From Lacrimispora indolis DSM 755 (GTDB lineage Bacteria; Bacillota; Clostridia; Lachnospirales; Lachnospiraceae): 64,000 nt of DNA. Location of the stretch: contig NZ_AZUI01000001.1 of NCBI RefSeq assembly GCF_000526995.1, positions 5,684,001-5,748,000 on the forward strand. Direction: 5' to 3'. Both the position numbers and the translations under genes were made by a program. Each line of letters opens with the position of its first letter. The stretch's first letter is position 1. The notes under the pieces are model-generated. The model was not told where the DNA came from, made no database searches, and saw only the letters and a list, made by a program, of their open reading frames with translations. Positions 17,002 through 26,183 of this stretch are shown in pieces.

Positions 17002-17679
17002 TTATTTTACACCATAGATATCATAATAAGCGTCAATGGCCCCTTTTATGGCATCATCAATTATAACGTTTCCATCGAACTCCCTGTTATGCAGGTGTTC
17101 GATGACTTCTGCCATGGAAACGATGGCGGCTGCTTTAAACCCATACTTTTCCTGGATCTCATCCAAAGCTCCCTTATCTCCTTTTCCCTTTTCCATGCGG
17201 TTTAAGGAAACCATAAGGCCTAAGATCTCCACATTTCCCTGGGCTTTGATGATGGGGAAGGTTTCTTCAATGGATTTTCCTGAGGTAGTCACATCTTCGA
17301 TGATCACCACACGGTCTCCATCCTTAATGGGGCTTCCAAGAAGAATTCCTGCATCACCGCCGTGATCCTTCTCCTCTTTTCTGTTTGAGCAGTATTTTAT
17401 TTCCTTTCCGTACAGCTCATGAAAGGCGATGGAAGTGGCAACGCTTAAAGGAATCCCCTTATAAGCCGGCCCAAACAGAACATCAAAATCATCCCCGAAA
17501 TTATCGTGGATAGCCTTTGCATAGTACTCACCCAGCTTTTTAAGCTGTGCCCCCGTCACATAAGAGCCTGCATTCATAAAAAACGGGGACTTTCTTCCGC
17601 TTTTCAGCGTGAAGTCGCCAAATTTAAGGACTTTGCTGTCCACCATAAACTCAATAAATTCCTGCTTATACTGTTCCAT
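17002..17679 (-). CDS. pyrE: Orotate phosphoribosyltransferase
   Basis: A 225-aa enzyme adding phosphoribosyl to orotate to make OMP. The PRPP-binding motif is VVIIEDVTTSGKSIEE, with FDVLFGPAYKGIPLSV ahead of it and KEEKDHGG in the mobile loop. The start was set at MEQYKQEF, behind GAGAGGATAAAAAG; nine further residues upstream are possible but lack a ribosome site. It is the last enzyme gene of pyrF-pyrK-pyrD-pyrE. Confidence 0.96.
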   Translation of the reverse strand: MEQYKQEFIEFMVDSKVLKFGDFTLKSGRKSPFFMNAGSYVTGAQLKKLGEYYAKAIHDNFGDDFDVLFGPAYKGIPLSVATSIAFHELYGKEIKYCSNRKEEKDHGGDAGILLGSPIKDGDRVVIIEDVTTSGKSIEETFPIIKAQGNVEILGLMVSLNRMEKGKGDKGALDEIQEKYGFKAAAIVSMAEVIEHLHNREFDGNVIIDDAIKGAIDAYYDIYGVK

Positions 17680-17710
17680 CTTTTTATCCTCTCTATTCAA
17701 AATCATGGGA

Positions 17711-18613
17711 TTACCGTACAGCGCCTATCAGTTCCCCAATATCTTCTATATGATATTTCTTCATATAATCCTCTATGCCCCTGACTACCTCTTCCGCTGC
17801 ATAAGGATTCCGGAAATTCGCCGTTCCCACGGAAACAGCCGTAGCTCCTGCAAGAATAAATTCCACTGCATCCTCGGCATTCATGATTCCTCCCATGCCG
17901 ATAATAGGAAGCTTCACCGCATTGGCCGCCTGATATACCATGCGTACTGCAATGGGCTTAATGGCCGGGCCGGATAAACCTCCTGTTTTATTAGCCACCG
18001 CAAAGGTGCGGCGGTTAATATCGATTTTCATGCCGGTTAAGGTATTGATGAGAGACAGCACATCTGCGCCGCCGGCCTCAGCCGCCTTTGCCATTACACA
18101 AATATCCGTCACGTTTGGACTCAGTTTCATGATAACCGGCTGTTTTGCATATTTTTTAACTTCCCTGGTTATGGCCTCCACCGCCTTGGGATCCTGCCCA
18201 AAAGCGATTCCGCCTTCTTTTACATTGGGGCAGGAGATGTTGATCTCCAGCATATCCACCGGCTCATCTGCCAGTCTTTCCACCACCTGGATATAATCCT
18301 CTGTAGTCTTTCCGCAGACATTGACAATGATTTTTGTATCGTATCGCTTTAAAAACGGAATGTCTCTCTTAATGAAGACCTCCATTCCCGGATTCTGAAG
18401 GCCAATGGCATTGATCATGCCTCCGTAGGTTTCCGCGATTCTGGGTGTTGGGTTACCCGGCCACGGCACATTAGCCACACCCTTTGTAACCACAGCGCCC
18501 AAATGATTCAAATTGATCATCTCGCTGTATTCCTCACCGGAACCAAAGGTGCCGGAAGCAGTCATAACCGGATTCTTAAGCTCCACTCCGGCCAGATTCA
18601 CTTTCGTATTCAT
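17711..18613 (-). CDS. pyrD: Dihydroorotate dehydrogenase B, catalytic subunit
   Basis: A 300-aa FMN enzyme of class 1B that oxidises dihydroorotate to orotate. The catalytic Cys is in NISCPNVKEGG, the FMN-binding regions include VMTASGTFGSGEEY, IMKLSPNVTD and IIGMGGIMNAEDAVEF. Class 1B works with PyrK to pass electrons to NAD+, and pyrK lies directly upstream with no gap, which supports that class. Confidence 0.97.
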   Translation of the reverse strand: MNTKVNLAGVELKNPVMTASGTFGSGEEYSEMINLNHLGAVVTKGVANVPWPGNPTPRIAETYGGMINAIGLQNPGMEVFIKRDIPFLKRYDTKIIVNVCGKTTEDYIQVVERLADEPVDMLEINISCPNVKEGGIAFGQDPKAVEAITREVKKYAKQPVIMKLSPNVTDICVMAKAAEAGGADVLSLINTLTGMKIDINRRTFAVANKTGGLSGPAIKPIAVRMVYQAANAVKLPIIGMGGIMNAEDAVEFILAGATAVSVGTANFRNPYAAEEVVRGIEDYMKKYHIEDIGELIGAVR

Positions 18614-19390
18614 CTAAAATTCTACCTCCTCGGCCTTAAATACCGGACCATCCTTGCAGATACGCTTGTTGTGGACCATGGAATGTTCATCTACCTGGGA
18701 ACTTTTACAGACACAGGCAAGACAGGCTCCAATGCCGCAGGCCATCTTCTCCTCCAGAGAAAGATAACACTCCATTCCATTTTCAAAAGCATAAGCCTTC
18801 AGCGCCTTCAGCATTGGAGTTGGGCCGCAGGCAAAGATCACATCTCCCTGTAAGCCATTCTCCCGGATGGCGTCCAGGACATTTCCTTTTGTTCCGGCGC
18901 TTCCATCCTCAGTAGCAATATAGGTATCCCCATAGGGGCGGAACTCCTCGTTTAAAAACAAAGCATCCCGGTATCCAAGAACCACCTGCTTCTCACAAGG
19001 CAATTGCTTTGCCAGCTCCAGCATGGGAGGAATTCCGATTCCCCCGCCGATCAAAAAGGCTTTTTTTCCTTTTTCTCCTGCTTCCAGTGGAAATCCATTG
19101 CCCAAGGGCCCCAGGATCTCAATGGTGTCCCCTGCCTTGTAATGGGAAAACTCTTCCGTTCCCCCTCCAACGACCCGGTATACCAGCCTTAAAAGACCCT
19201 TTTCCTTATCAATCTCGCAAATGCTGATTGGACGGGGCATAAGCTTTGCTCCATCCTTTGTATATAAGTCAACAAACTGTCCCGGCGCTGCCTGGGCAGT
19301 AATTTCTTTTGTCTCGATCCACATACTGTATACATCGTCGCCAAGCCATGTCTGGCTTGCAACCACTGCGTTTTCCTTAACTTTTGCCAT
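18614..19390 (-). CDS. pyrK: Dihydroorotate dehydrogenase B, electron-transfer subunit
   Basis: A 258-aa FAD and [2Fe-2S] protein that carries electrons from PyrD to NAD+. The FAD-binding segment is MPRPISICEID, the NAD-binding GGGIGIPPMLELAKQL follows, and the cluster cysteines lie in CGIGACLACVCK plus a later Cys in NKRICKDGP. The start is the ATG behind AGGGGAGAAGCA; upstream codons overlap pyrF and are not used. The stop abuts the pyrD start. Confidence 0.96.
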   Translation of the reverse strand: MAKVKENAVVASQTWLGDDVYSMWIETKEITAQAAPGQFVDLYTKDGAKLMPRPISICEIDKEKGLLRLVYRVVGGGTEEFSHYKAGDTIEILGPLGNGFPLEAGEKGKKAFLIGGGIGIPPMLELAKQLPCEKQVVLGYRDALFLNEEFRPYGDTYIATEDGSAGTKGNVLDAIRENGLQGDVIFACGPTPMLKALKAYAFENGMECYLSLEEKMACGIGACLACVCKSSQVDEHSMVHNKRICKDGPVFKAEEVEF

Positions 19391-19400
19391 TGCTTCTCCC

Positions 19401-20318
19401 CTATAATACCCTGTTAATATCGGAAACCATGTCAATGACCGCCTGCCTGGAAGCTTCGCCGAAATGCTCCCCGCCAAACCGGGCGTAGTTTTCAGATTTA
19501 TAGGCCGCAATGATTCCTCTTGAGGAGTTTACAATGGCTCCTAAGCCATCTTTATTAAAGCAAGGCTTTAAATCCTCTGCTGTTCCTCCCTGGGCGCCGT
19601 ATCCAGGCACCAGGAAATAGGTGCTGGGCATAAGCTTACGAAGAATTCTGCTCATCTCCGGGTAGGTGGCTCCCACAACAGCTCCCACATTGCTGTAATC
19701 GCCATCCATGCAGTCTGCTCCCCATTCAACCACCTTTTCCGCAACCAGCTCGTACAGGGGTCTTCCGTCGATTTGCCTGTCCTGAAATTCGCCGCTGGAA
19801 GGATTGGAGGTTTTCACCAGAACGAAAAGGCCCTTGTCCTCTTCCTTGCACACATCCACAAAGGGCTTTACGCCATCGGTCCCTAAATATGGATTGACCG
19901 TAAGGAAATCTGTACCGAAAGCAGAAAAGCTTTTGTTTCCAACCTTCACATGGCCGATGTGTGCCATAGCATAAGCGGCTGATGTGGAACCAATATCTCC
20001 TCTCTTAGCATCTCCAATGACGAAAAGCCCCTTTTCCTGGCAATAGTTCACAGTCTTTGTATACGCTTTCAGGCCTTCGATGCCAAACTGTTCGTACATG
20101 GCGATCTGAGGCTTTACGGATGGGATCAGATCATATACATGATCTACGATTTCTTTATTGAACTGCCAGATAGCTTCCGCAGCACCTTCTAAGGTTTCAC
20201 CGAATTCTTCAAATGCCTTTTTCGTAATGTGCTCCGGTATATAGTTTAACATGGGGTCCAAACCTACACAGATCGGTGCCTTTGTTTTTTGAATTTTGTC
20301 TATTAACTGCCTGATCAT
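19401..20318 (-). CDS. pyrF: Orotidine 5'-phosphate decarboxylase
   Basis: A 305-aa enzyme of the longer PyrF subfamily 2, converting OMP to UMP. It shows ICVGLDPMLNY at the N terminus, the catalytic Lys/Asp set in VIGDAKRGDIGSTSAAYA, and the phosphate-binding LVPGYGAQGG. It is the first gene of the pyr operon and follows AGGAGGAAACT. Its own promoter overlaps the end of the upstream cysteine-cluster gene. No PyrR-type attenuator was recognised. Confidence 0.96.
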   Translation of the reverse strand: MIRQLIDKIQKTKAPICVGLDPMLNYIPEHITKKAFEEFGETLEGAAEAIWQFNKEIVDHVYDLIPSVKPQIAMYEQFGIEGLKAYTKTVNYCQEKGLFVIGDAKRGDIGSTSAAYAMAHIGHVKVGNKSFSAFGTDFLTVNPYLGTDGVKPFVDVCKEEDKGLFVLVKTSNPSSGEFQDRQIDGRPLYELVAEKVVEWGADCMDGDYSNVGAVVGATYPEMSRILRKLMPSTYFLVPGYGAQGGTAEDLKPCFNKDGLGAIVNSSRGIIAAYKSENYARFGGEHFGEASRQAVIDMVSDINRVL

Positions 20319-20366
20319 AGTTTCCTCCTTGGATCTCTTCGCCCTTATTTTTCTCTATTCTTACCA

Positions 20367-20395
20367 ATTCTATCATAAGAAGGAACCGGCTTCAA
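20367..20395 (-). promoter_or_regulatory. Promoter of the pyr operon
   Basis: TTGAAG (20395-20390), a 17-base spacer and TAGAAT (20372-20367) lie over the last codons of the YkgJ-family gene, about 50 bases before the pyrF ATG. Confidence 0.55.
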
Positions 20396-21029
20396 GCCTT
20401 TTGCCAAACTGATCGAAAAAATCCTGGCCCCTGTCATAGGGTGTAAGATAAAACTGTTTTAAAACGTACATGCTGACTTGATTTGCATAAGACTGGTCCT
20501 TATTTTCTTCCATTTTCCCTTCCAGCCGTTTCAGGAAAAAATGCCAGTCACACACAAACGTTTCATACCGTTTTACATCAGGGGTATCAATCCATTTGCG
20601 CACCTTGACCTTTGCCCTGTTTTCCATACTGCATTCATGGATCTGGAGAAAATACCGGAACCCCTCTTCTCCATAAATCCGTCCTAAAGGGAACAGGCGG
20701 CAGACGCCTGGACGGAAGCTGTGGATCCCGCATCGCCCTTCATGGTCCAGAAACCCGCACTTTTCTTCTTTTCCTCCCATTTTCAGATTGGGAAGCACGA
20801 TCCCATCCACCACATGGAGTTCCAGCTTGTCCGCCAGCAGTGCCTCCAAAGTACAATGAAGATTTTCTGTCAGCCGGAAGCAGTCAAGGGGATCCAGGAT
20901 GACTGACTGCCCCATCCCCTGGCAGCAGGACGAACAGCCTTTGCAGTCGCCGCAATCCGCCCTTACCATATCATTTAAGCCATATAATTTTCCATCTGAG
21001 ATCTCTTTCCAATCGATTTCCCGTTTCAT
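20373..21029 (-). CDS. YkgJ-family cysteine cluster protein
   Basis: A 218-aa protein with the clustered cysteines of the YkgJ (CxxCxxxCC) family: CGDCKGCSSCCQGMG near residues 26-40, then KCGFLDHEGRCGIHSFRPGVCRLFPL further on. Such cysteines are thought to bind zinc or an Fe-S cluster; no activity is established. It sits 54 bases upstream of pyrF in the same direction. Its start is preceded by a copy of the GGTATACC-type repeat. Confidence 0.85.
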   Translation of the reverse strand: MKREIDWKEISDGKLYGLNDMVRADCGDCKGCSSCCQGMGQSVILDPLDCFRLTENLHCTLEALLADKLELHVVDGIVLPNLKMGGKEEKCGFLDHEGRCGIHSFRPGVCRLFPLGRIYGEEGFRYFLQIHECSMENRAKVKVRKWIDTPDVKRYETFVCDWHFFLKRLEGKMEENKDQSYANQVSMYVLKQFYLTPYDRGQDFFDQFGKRLEAGSFL

Positions 21030-21036
21030 GAATGAT

Positions 21037-21094
21037 TTTCCTCATTTCCGCCCATACTCCTTGGGCATAAAGGTATACCTGCAGAGTGTTTTCT
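21037..21094 (-). repeat. RBS-proximal repeat before the YkgJ-family gene
   Basis: Minus strand reads ACACTCTGCAGGTATACC, CTTTATGCCC, then AGTATGGGCGGAAATGAGGA, ending 8 bases before the ATG. Layout and order match the other copies. Confidence 0.8.
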
Positions 21095-21178
21095 CAGCTT
21101 TTTTCTTAACAAACATGGATATTCTACCATCTCTTGAACCTACATTCAATAATGATTCGTTTCTTTTTCTCAAAAAAA

Positions 21179-21205
21179 TTAGCACTCACCTATTGACAGT
21201 GCTAA
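21179..21205 (+). promoter_or_regulatory. CIRCE operator (HrcA site)
   Basis: TTAGCACTC, nine bases, CAGTGCTAA: one mismatch from the CIRCE consensus TTAGCACTC-N9-GAGTGCTAA. It overlaps the -35 box of the hsp20 promoter, so HrcA would repress until heat shock. Confidence 0.92.
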
Positions 21206-21221
21206 CAATGTGTGTTATATT
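21193..21221 (+). promoter_or_regulatory. Promoter of hsp20
   Basis: TTGACA (21193-21198), a 17-base spacer and TATATT (21216-21221). The -35 box lies inside the CIRCE inverted repeat. Confidence 0.8.
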
Positions 21222-21294
21222 ACATGTATAACAAGTAGAAATCCATCGGAAAAGCCGATGGCAAATAAATTACTTAAAAAAGGAGGAACTCTTT

Positions 21295-21708
21295 ATGTTA
21301 TTAGCCAGAAGAAACAACTTATTTGATGAATTTTTCAATGATCCGTTTTTTACGGATACCTATCACAACAGACAGTCCCTGATGAAGACTGACATTGAAG
21401 ACGACGGAACCAACTATGTCATTGAAATTGAGCTTCCGGGCTATAAAAAAGAAGATGTTCGGGCCGAATTGAAAGACGGGTATCTGACCATTTACGCGGA
21501 AACTGTTTCTGAAAACGAGGTGAAGGATCAGAAAAATTATATCCGAAGGGAACGTTACAGCGGCTCTGTGAAAAGAAGCTTCTACGTAGGGTCCGGCCTG
21601 AAACAGGAAGATGTGAAGGCAGCCTTTGAAAACGGAATCTTAAAGCTGGTATTTCCAAAAGAAGCGCCAAAGCAGATCGAGGAAAACCGCTATATCGCCA
21701 TTGAATAA
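21295..21708 (+). CDS. Hsp20/alpha-crystallin family chaperone
   Basis: A 137-aa small heat-shock protein, an ATP-independent holdase. The alpha-crystallin domain spans about residues 30-130, with YVIEIELPGYKKEDVRAEL, the strand YIRRERYSGSVKRSFYVG and the family A-x-x-x-G-x-L motif as AAFENGILKLVFPK. The N-terminal arm (LLARRNNLFDEFFNDPFF) is typical of clostridial Hsp18. The start follows AAAGGAGGAACTCTTT. It is transcribed alone under HrcA control. Confidence 0.95.
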   Translation: MLLARRNNLFDEFFNDPFFTDTYHNRQSLMKTDIEDDGTNYVIEIELPGYKKEDVRAELKDGYLTIYAETVSENEVKDQKNYIRRERYSGSVKRSFYVGSGLKQEDVKAAFENGILKLVFPKEAPKQIEENRYIAIE

Positions 21709-21723
21709 ATCAAACCGGTACGG

Positions 21724-21768
21724 ACAAAAAGGGAAGGCCCTAAACAGAGGGTCTTCCCTTTTTGTCTG
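21724..21768 (+). terminator. Bidirectional terminator, hsp20 / nitroreductase
   Basis: A long stem (ACAAAAAGGGAAGGCCCT with AGGGTCTTCCCTTTTTGT) lies between convergent genes, with A and T runs on both flanks. Confidence 0.85.
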
Positions 21769-21787
21769 TACCAGTTAAAGAAGCTGA

Positions 21788-22561
21788 TCAGCATTTATAC
21801 TCTTTTAAAAATGCCGTAGTCACATATGCACCGCTTTTATAAGACTTTTTCTCCATGGCCTTCTCTGCTTCCAGCTTTACATTCATCCACATTTCCTCCG
21901 CAGCAATGGTCAAATGGGAAAGCATGATCCCTGTACCTATCTCCCGCATGGCAACAAGGGAAGATGAGGGCAGGAATTCCCTGCAGGAAAAAATATAGAT
22001 CCTGTCATGATAAACGATAAAACGCCAGGGCTGGGTATTGATAGCCGACGGAGCAAGGCGGACAGCCTTTAGTATATTCTTCATGGATTCTCCTGCTTCT
22101 TCCTTAAACACACATAATTCCTTTAAAGGAAGCCGCTTGGCCGTCGCCGGGTCACGGTAAAGCAGGGTTTTAGGATAGCCGAAAGCCACTACGATCACCC
22201 GCTTCATCCCTGCAGGGACAGGCTCCGGGACCTTTGTGCTCCCCAGATAACAGGTTCCAAGCCCCTTACCTGTCATATACAAAAGCACATGCTCCAGCAC
22301 ATATCCCGCGTTTGCCAGGTACCCCTCCTTTTCCTCGGAGTAAAATGCCAGATAATAAGGTGCTTCCACTTTCCACAGCCCCTTAACAGGCAGGTGGTAA
22401 TCCGGATTTTCACTTATCTCCATTTTGATCTGAATATCCCCGTGCAGCCTTGGTATATTATCACCGAAATAAAGGATGTCCTTTAACAGCTGTTCCGGGA
22501 CCGGCTCCTTCTTAAATTTCCTGATCGATCTTCTTTTAAATATCATCTGATACAGATTCAT
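21788..22561 (-). CDS. Nitroreductase family protein (TM1586 type)
   Basis: A 257-aa flavoprotein-like protein. Two half-domains can be seen: the N-terminal MIFKRRSIRKFKKEPVPE, with the nitroreductase RRSxRxF motif, and a second half with KAVRLAPSAINTQPWRFIVY. This duplicated layout fits the putative TM1586-type nitroreductases, which are single-chain versions of the normal dimer. FMN binding is inferred; the substrate is unknown. It lies 33 bases downstream of pepF in the same direction. Confidence 0.82.
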   Translation of the reverse strand: MNLYQMIFKRRSIRKFKKEPVPEQLLKDILYFGDNIPRLHGDIQIKMEISENPDYHLPVKGLWKVEAPYYLAFYSEEKEGYLANAGYVLEHVLLYMTGKGLGTCYLGSTKVPEPVPAGMKRVIVVAFGYPKTLLYRDPATAKRLPLKELCVFKEEAGESMKNILKAVRLAPSAINTQPWRFIVYHDRIYIFSCREFLPSSSLVAMREIGTGIMLSHLTIAAEEMWMNVKLEAEKAMEKKSYKSGAYVTTAFLKEYKC

Positions 22562-22594
22562 ACCTGCTCCCCTCTCCTCTATCCAACAATCAGC

Positions 22595-24379
22595 TTAAAT
22601 AAGCCGGCTCATTTCCTCCAAAAGCCCGGCAAATACTGACAGCGCATCCTTCACCGGCTCCGCCGTCCCCATATCAACGCCGCACAGCTTTAAAAGGTCT
22701 ATGGGCGTCATGGAATTTCCGCCGCTTAAAAATTCATAATAACCTTTGACCGCATTTTCATCCCCCGTAAGAATTCTGCTGCTGATGGCAATGGCAGCCG
22801 AAAACCCGGTGGCATATTGGTATACATAAAAAGGTGTGTAAAAATGCGGGATCCTGGACCATTCATAACCGATTTCCGAATCAACCACCATATCCGGACC
22901 AAAATATTCCTCATTCAGCCTGTGATATATCCTGCAAAGGACTTCCCCGGTGAGCACTTCGCCTTCCCCTGCGCGGCAATGAGCCTCTGCCTCAAATTCA
23001 GCAAACATGGCCTGCCGGTAAAGAGTTCCCCGGAAACTGTCCATAAAATGATTAACAAGGTAAGCCCGTTCCTTCTTATCTTCTGTTTTTTCCAATAAAT
23101 GCCGGATGAGCAGCGCCTCATTACAGGTAGAAGCCACCTCTGCCACAAAGATCTTATATCCTGCGTCAATATAGGTCTGGTTTTTATCGGAAAACCAGCT
23201 GTGAAGGGCATGCCCCATCTCATGAGCCAGGGTGAAAACGCTGTCAAGTGTCCCGTTAAAGTTTAAAAGCACATAAGGATGGATCCCGTAAACTCCCCAG
23301 GAATAAGCGCCGCTCCGCTTTCCTTCATTCTCATATACATCGATCCACCGGTTGTCAAAGCCCTCCTTTAAAAGAGACAAATATTCTTCCCCAAGAGGCT
23401 TAAGGCCTTCCAGCACCATGGCCTTGGCTTCTTCAAAGGTGATTTTGTGTTCTTCCCTTGAAACCATGGGCACATAAAGGTCATACATATGAAGTTCATC
23501 CACTTTAAGAGCCTTTTTTCTGATGGATATATACTCATGGAGGCTGGGAAGGCCTTCATGAACTGCTTTTATAAGATTGTCATACACCTCTTCCGGAATT
23601 TCATTCTCTCCAAGAGAATGGGCTCTTGCAGAAGGGTAATTTCTTGCCTTGGCGTAAAAAGCCGCCTGTTTTACATTGGACGAAAAAGTACTTGCCAGGG
23701 TATTGACAAACTGCCCATAAACGCTGTACAGGGCTTCAAACGCGGATTTCCTCACCCTTCTGTCCTGCTTTTCCATGAGGGCAATATAATTTCCATGGGT
23801 AATCCTGACCGGCTGATTCTTTTCATCCATGATTTCAGGGAATTTCACATCAGCATTGTTAAACATATTAAAGATCTCCGAAGGGCCGGAGGTCGCTTCC
23901 ATGGACTTTGCCAGCAGAGCTTCCATCGGAGCTGACAGAGTATGGGCTTTCTTCTTTAAGATGATCTCAAGAGTCCTGTCATAACGCTTCAGTTCCGGGG
24001 TGTCCTTCCGGTACTTAGCAAGGGTCTCTTCCGGCAGACTTAAGATTTCCGGCACCAAAAATGATGACAGCCCGGCCGCCTGATAGGAAAGGGATCTTGC
24101 CTTGGAGGAAAACTCCTGATATCTGGCATTGCCCGTATCCTCATCGGATTTCTGTTTCCCGTAAACAAACAGAGTTTCAATTTTCAGGGATATCTCCTCG
24201 TCAAATTTCAGACAGGAAAAAAGCATCTTGCCTGAGTCGGCCAGATGTCCCTCGTAACGCTTATAACCTGAAAGCGAGCTTTCTGTTTCACGGAATAAAT
24301 CCTCCCATGCACTCTCAGACGGCAGAATATCCGCCAAGTTCCAGGTATCGCAAACCGGTATTTCTTCTCTCTTTTTCAA
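22595..24379 (-). CDS. pepF: Oligoendopeptidase F
   Basis: A 594-aa zinc metallopeptidase of family M3B that cuts short peptides in the cytoplasm. The zinc site is HEMGHALHS near residue 388, with the third ligand in the following helix FVAEVASTCNE. The opening REEIPVCDTWNLADILPS is the usual PepF N terminus. A TTG start at 24379 behind GGAGGG is favoured; an ATG 45 bases upstream exists but lacks a ribosome site and would add residues not typical of the family. Confidence 0.93.
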   Translation of the reverse strand: MKKREEIPVCDTWNLADILPSESAWEDLFRETESSLSGYKRYEGHLADSGKMLFSCLKFDEEISLKIETLFVYGKQKSDEDTGNARYQEFSSKARSLSYQAAGLSSFLVPEILSLPEETLAKYRKDTPELKRYDRTLEIILKKKAHTLSAPMEALLAKSMEATSGPSEIFNMFNNADVKFPEIMDEKNQPVRITHGNYIALMEKQDRRVRKSAFEALYSVYGQFVNTLASTFSSNVKQAAFYAKARNYPSARAHSLGENEIPEEVYDNLIKAVHEGLPSLHEYISIRKKALKVDELHMYDLYVPMVSREEHKITFEEAKAMVLEGLKPLGEEYLSLLKEGFDNRWIDVYENEGKRSGAYSWGVYGIHPYVLLNFNGTLDSVFTLAHEMGHALHSWFSDKNQTYIDAGYKIFVAEVASTCNEALLIRHLLEKTEDKKERAYLVNHFMDSFRGTLYRQAMFAEFEAEAHCRAGEGEVLTGEVLCRIYHRLNEEYFGPDMVVDSEIGYEWSRIPHFYTPFYVYQYATGFSAAIAISSRILTGDENAVKGYYEFLSGGNSMTPIDLLKLCGVDMGTAEPVKDALSVFAGLLEEMSRLI

Positions 24380-24462
24380 ATAGATCCCTCCAACTGCTTC
24401 ACTTGTGTTTATTCTATCACCCATATTTCAAAGAGACAATCAGCAATATGGAAAATATTTTA

Positions 24463-24492
24463 TTGAATTTTCACATTTTTTTATTGTATTAT
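24463..24492 (+). promoter_or_regulatory. Possible promoter of the first acetyltransferase gene
   Basis: TTGAAT and TATTAT with an 18-base spacer, in an AT-rich stretch about 120 bases before the chosen start. The region is also upstream of pepF on the other strand. Confidence 0.4.
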
Positions 24493-24613
24493 ATTATCGG
24501 ATGCAAAAACGCTTTCGATAATAGGATGAACGGGCTAAAAGGCAGCTCTTTTATCTTCATTTGCGCTGCGAGTTCAGATAGACTACATTATGAAAACGAA
24601 CAGGAGTCCTGCC

Positions 24614-25381
24614 ATGAATATCATACGAACAAAAACCCCCAGCAATACCCAGAAAAACAGCCTGCTCCGCCTGCAGGAAACCTGCAGAAAGCATGACCAT
24701 ATTTCCCTCTCCTTTCCCATGGAAGAAGACTGTACTTTTTACTTATTATACGACGAAGACAGCCTCTTATCCGCTCTTTCCGCTTTTTTTAATGAAAACG
24801 GGGAATATGAATGTTATGCCTGCACCCTTCCGGCAAACAGGCGGAAGGGACATTTTGCCCTGCTTTTAGAAGAACTTTTAAAGGAATCCGGGGACATTGA
24901 TCTGGTCTTTCCTGTGGATGAAACTTCTGAAGACACGGTCAGGACCCTTGACGCATTAGGAGCGGTCCTCTGGTATCAGGAGCACTTAATGGAGCTTACT
25001 GCCTCCGTTTTTTCTGAAACCGGTCCGGCAAAGAGCAACTGCCTTGCTGAGTCCCTTTCCTTATCCATTGCCCATGATCCGGAAGAAGGTCCCTCCCGAT
25101 GTACGTTTCTGATGAATGGCAGCTCTGTCGGCTCCTGTTATCTTGATTTCCGGGGACAGTCCGCCTATTTTTACGGATTTGAAATTGCAGAGAATTTACG
25201 GAACCATGGTCTGGGAAGTGCCTGCCTTTTTCTGCTTCTGGAAACCTGTTTTTCACTGCCGGGACCGGAAAAACCTAAAAAGCTTTTTCTTCAGGTGTCC
25301 GGCCAAAACCTGCCTGCCATGGCATTATATAAAAAGGCAGGCTTTCAGATTACAGAAAGCCTGTCCTATTATATATATTAA
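24614..25381 (+). CDS. GNAT-fold acetyltransferase, two-domain
   Basis: A 255-aa protein with two GNAT-like halves. The first has YACTLPANRRKGHFALLLEEL, which resembles the acetyl-CoA-binding motif A, and the second has the clearer AENLRNHGLGSACLFLLLE, followed by the C-terminal MALYKKAGFQITESLSYY (motif B). Acetyl transfer is inferred; the target is unknown. The start at 24614 follows CAGGAGTCCTGCC; the frame continues eight codons upstream. It converges on the next acetyltransferase gene with three bases between the stops. Confidence 0.78.
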   Translation: MNIIRTKTPSNTQKNSLLRLQETCRKHDHISLSFPMEEDCTFYLLYDEDSLLSALSAFFNENGEYECYACTLPANRRKGHFALLLEELLKESGDIDLVFPVDETSEDTVRTLDALGAVLWYQEHLMELTASVFSETGPAKSNCLAESLSLSIAHDPEEGPSRCTFLMNGSSVGSCYLDFRGQSAYFYGFEIAENLRNHGLGSACLFLLLETCFSLPGPEKPKKLFLQVSGQNLPAMALYKKAGFQITESLSYYIY

Positions 25382-25384
25382 ACC

Positions 25385-26020
25385 CTATTTTATTTCCCGG
25401 ACCATGCAGTACTGTTTTAACCGGAAACGCTTTTCCACAATGCAGAAAACCTTAAAACCGAAATGCTCATAGAATGATACATTACTTTCATTGTGTGTTT
25501 CTAAGGAAATCATGAGCTGATTCTCATCCGCATAGTTTATTGCCTCCCTTAACAGGAGGGACGATATTCCATGATGCTGCATGGCCGGCCGCACTGCCAG
25601 ATAAATGATGTGCAGCCGTTTTTCCTGGTCAAGCTGGTCCGTCCATCTGGAATTTAAATAATCTCTTCCCTGGAAGAAATTCCAGAATGTCTTAAAGGAA
25701 GGATCCTCCTTTATCAGATAACCGTCTGTTTTTAACAGGGCGGCAGCTTCCGCCAGATAATAATGAAAGGCATTATAAGGCTGGGATTCGTCATCCACCA
25801 CAAGGATCCCGTTGATTTCCGGGCTGTCGGCATATATTTCACAAGTCTCAAAAAATTCTTCCATATCACATTCAAATAATTCCGGGAGCAAACGGCTCCT
25901 GGTCTTTCCGTCAGGAATCAGTCTGCAGTAAAGCGGGTCCCCTGCAAAGCATTCCGTCAGCAATTCCTTTAATTTTTCCACATCTTCTTTTTGTACCCGG
26001 TACAATCGACCGCTTTCCAT
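25385..26020 (-). CDS. GNAT family N-acetyltransferase
   Basis: A 211-aa protein with a GNAT domain in its second half: IIYLAVRPAMQHHGISSLLLREAI is motif A with the acetyl-CoA pyrophosphate loop (here QHHGIS), and HNESNVSFYEHFGFKVF is motif B. The N-terminal half is variable and probably sets the substrate. The start is the ATG behind AGAGGATTGAGATT; the frame extends 18 codons upstream. No partner gene indicates its target. Confidence 0.82.
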   Translation of the reverse strand: MESGRLYRVQKEDVEKLKELLTECFAGDPLYCRLIPDGKTRSRLLPELFECDMEEFFETCEIYADSPEINGILVVDDESQPYNAFHYYLAEAAALLKTDGYLIKEDPSFKTFWNFFQGRDYLNSRWTDQLDQEKRLHIIYLAVRPAMQHHGISSLLLREAINYADENQLMISLETHNESNVSFYEHFGFKVFCIVEKRFRLKQYCMVREIK

Positions 26021-26183
26021 AATCTCAATCCTCTTCCATTTTTTTAACTCCGTACCATTTTTCATGATGTGCATCCATTTCTCTTCTCTTTCGTTTAAGT
26101 AGCTGCTTGTAATTCCCCCTTCATTATTATATAATATTATATATAAAAATTGTACAGCACTTTACTACAGAAAGGGCGGCAAA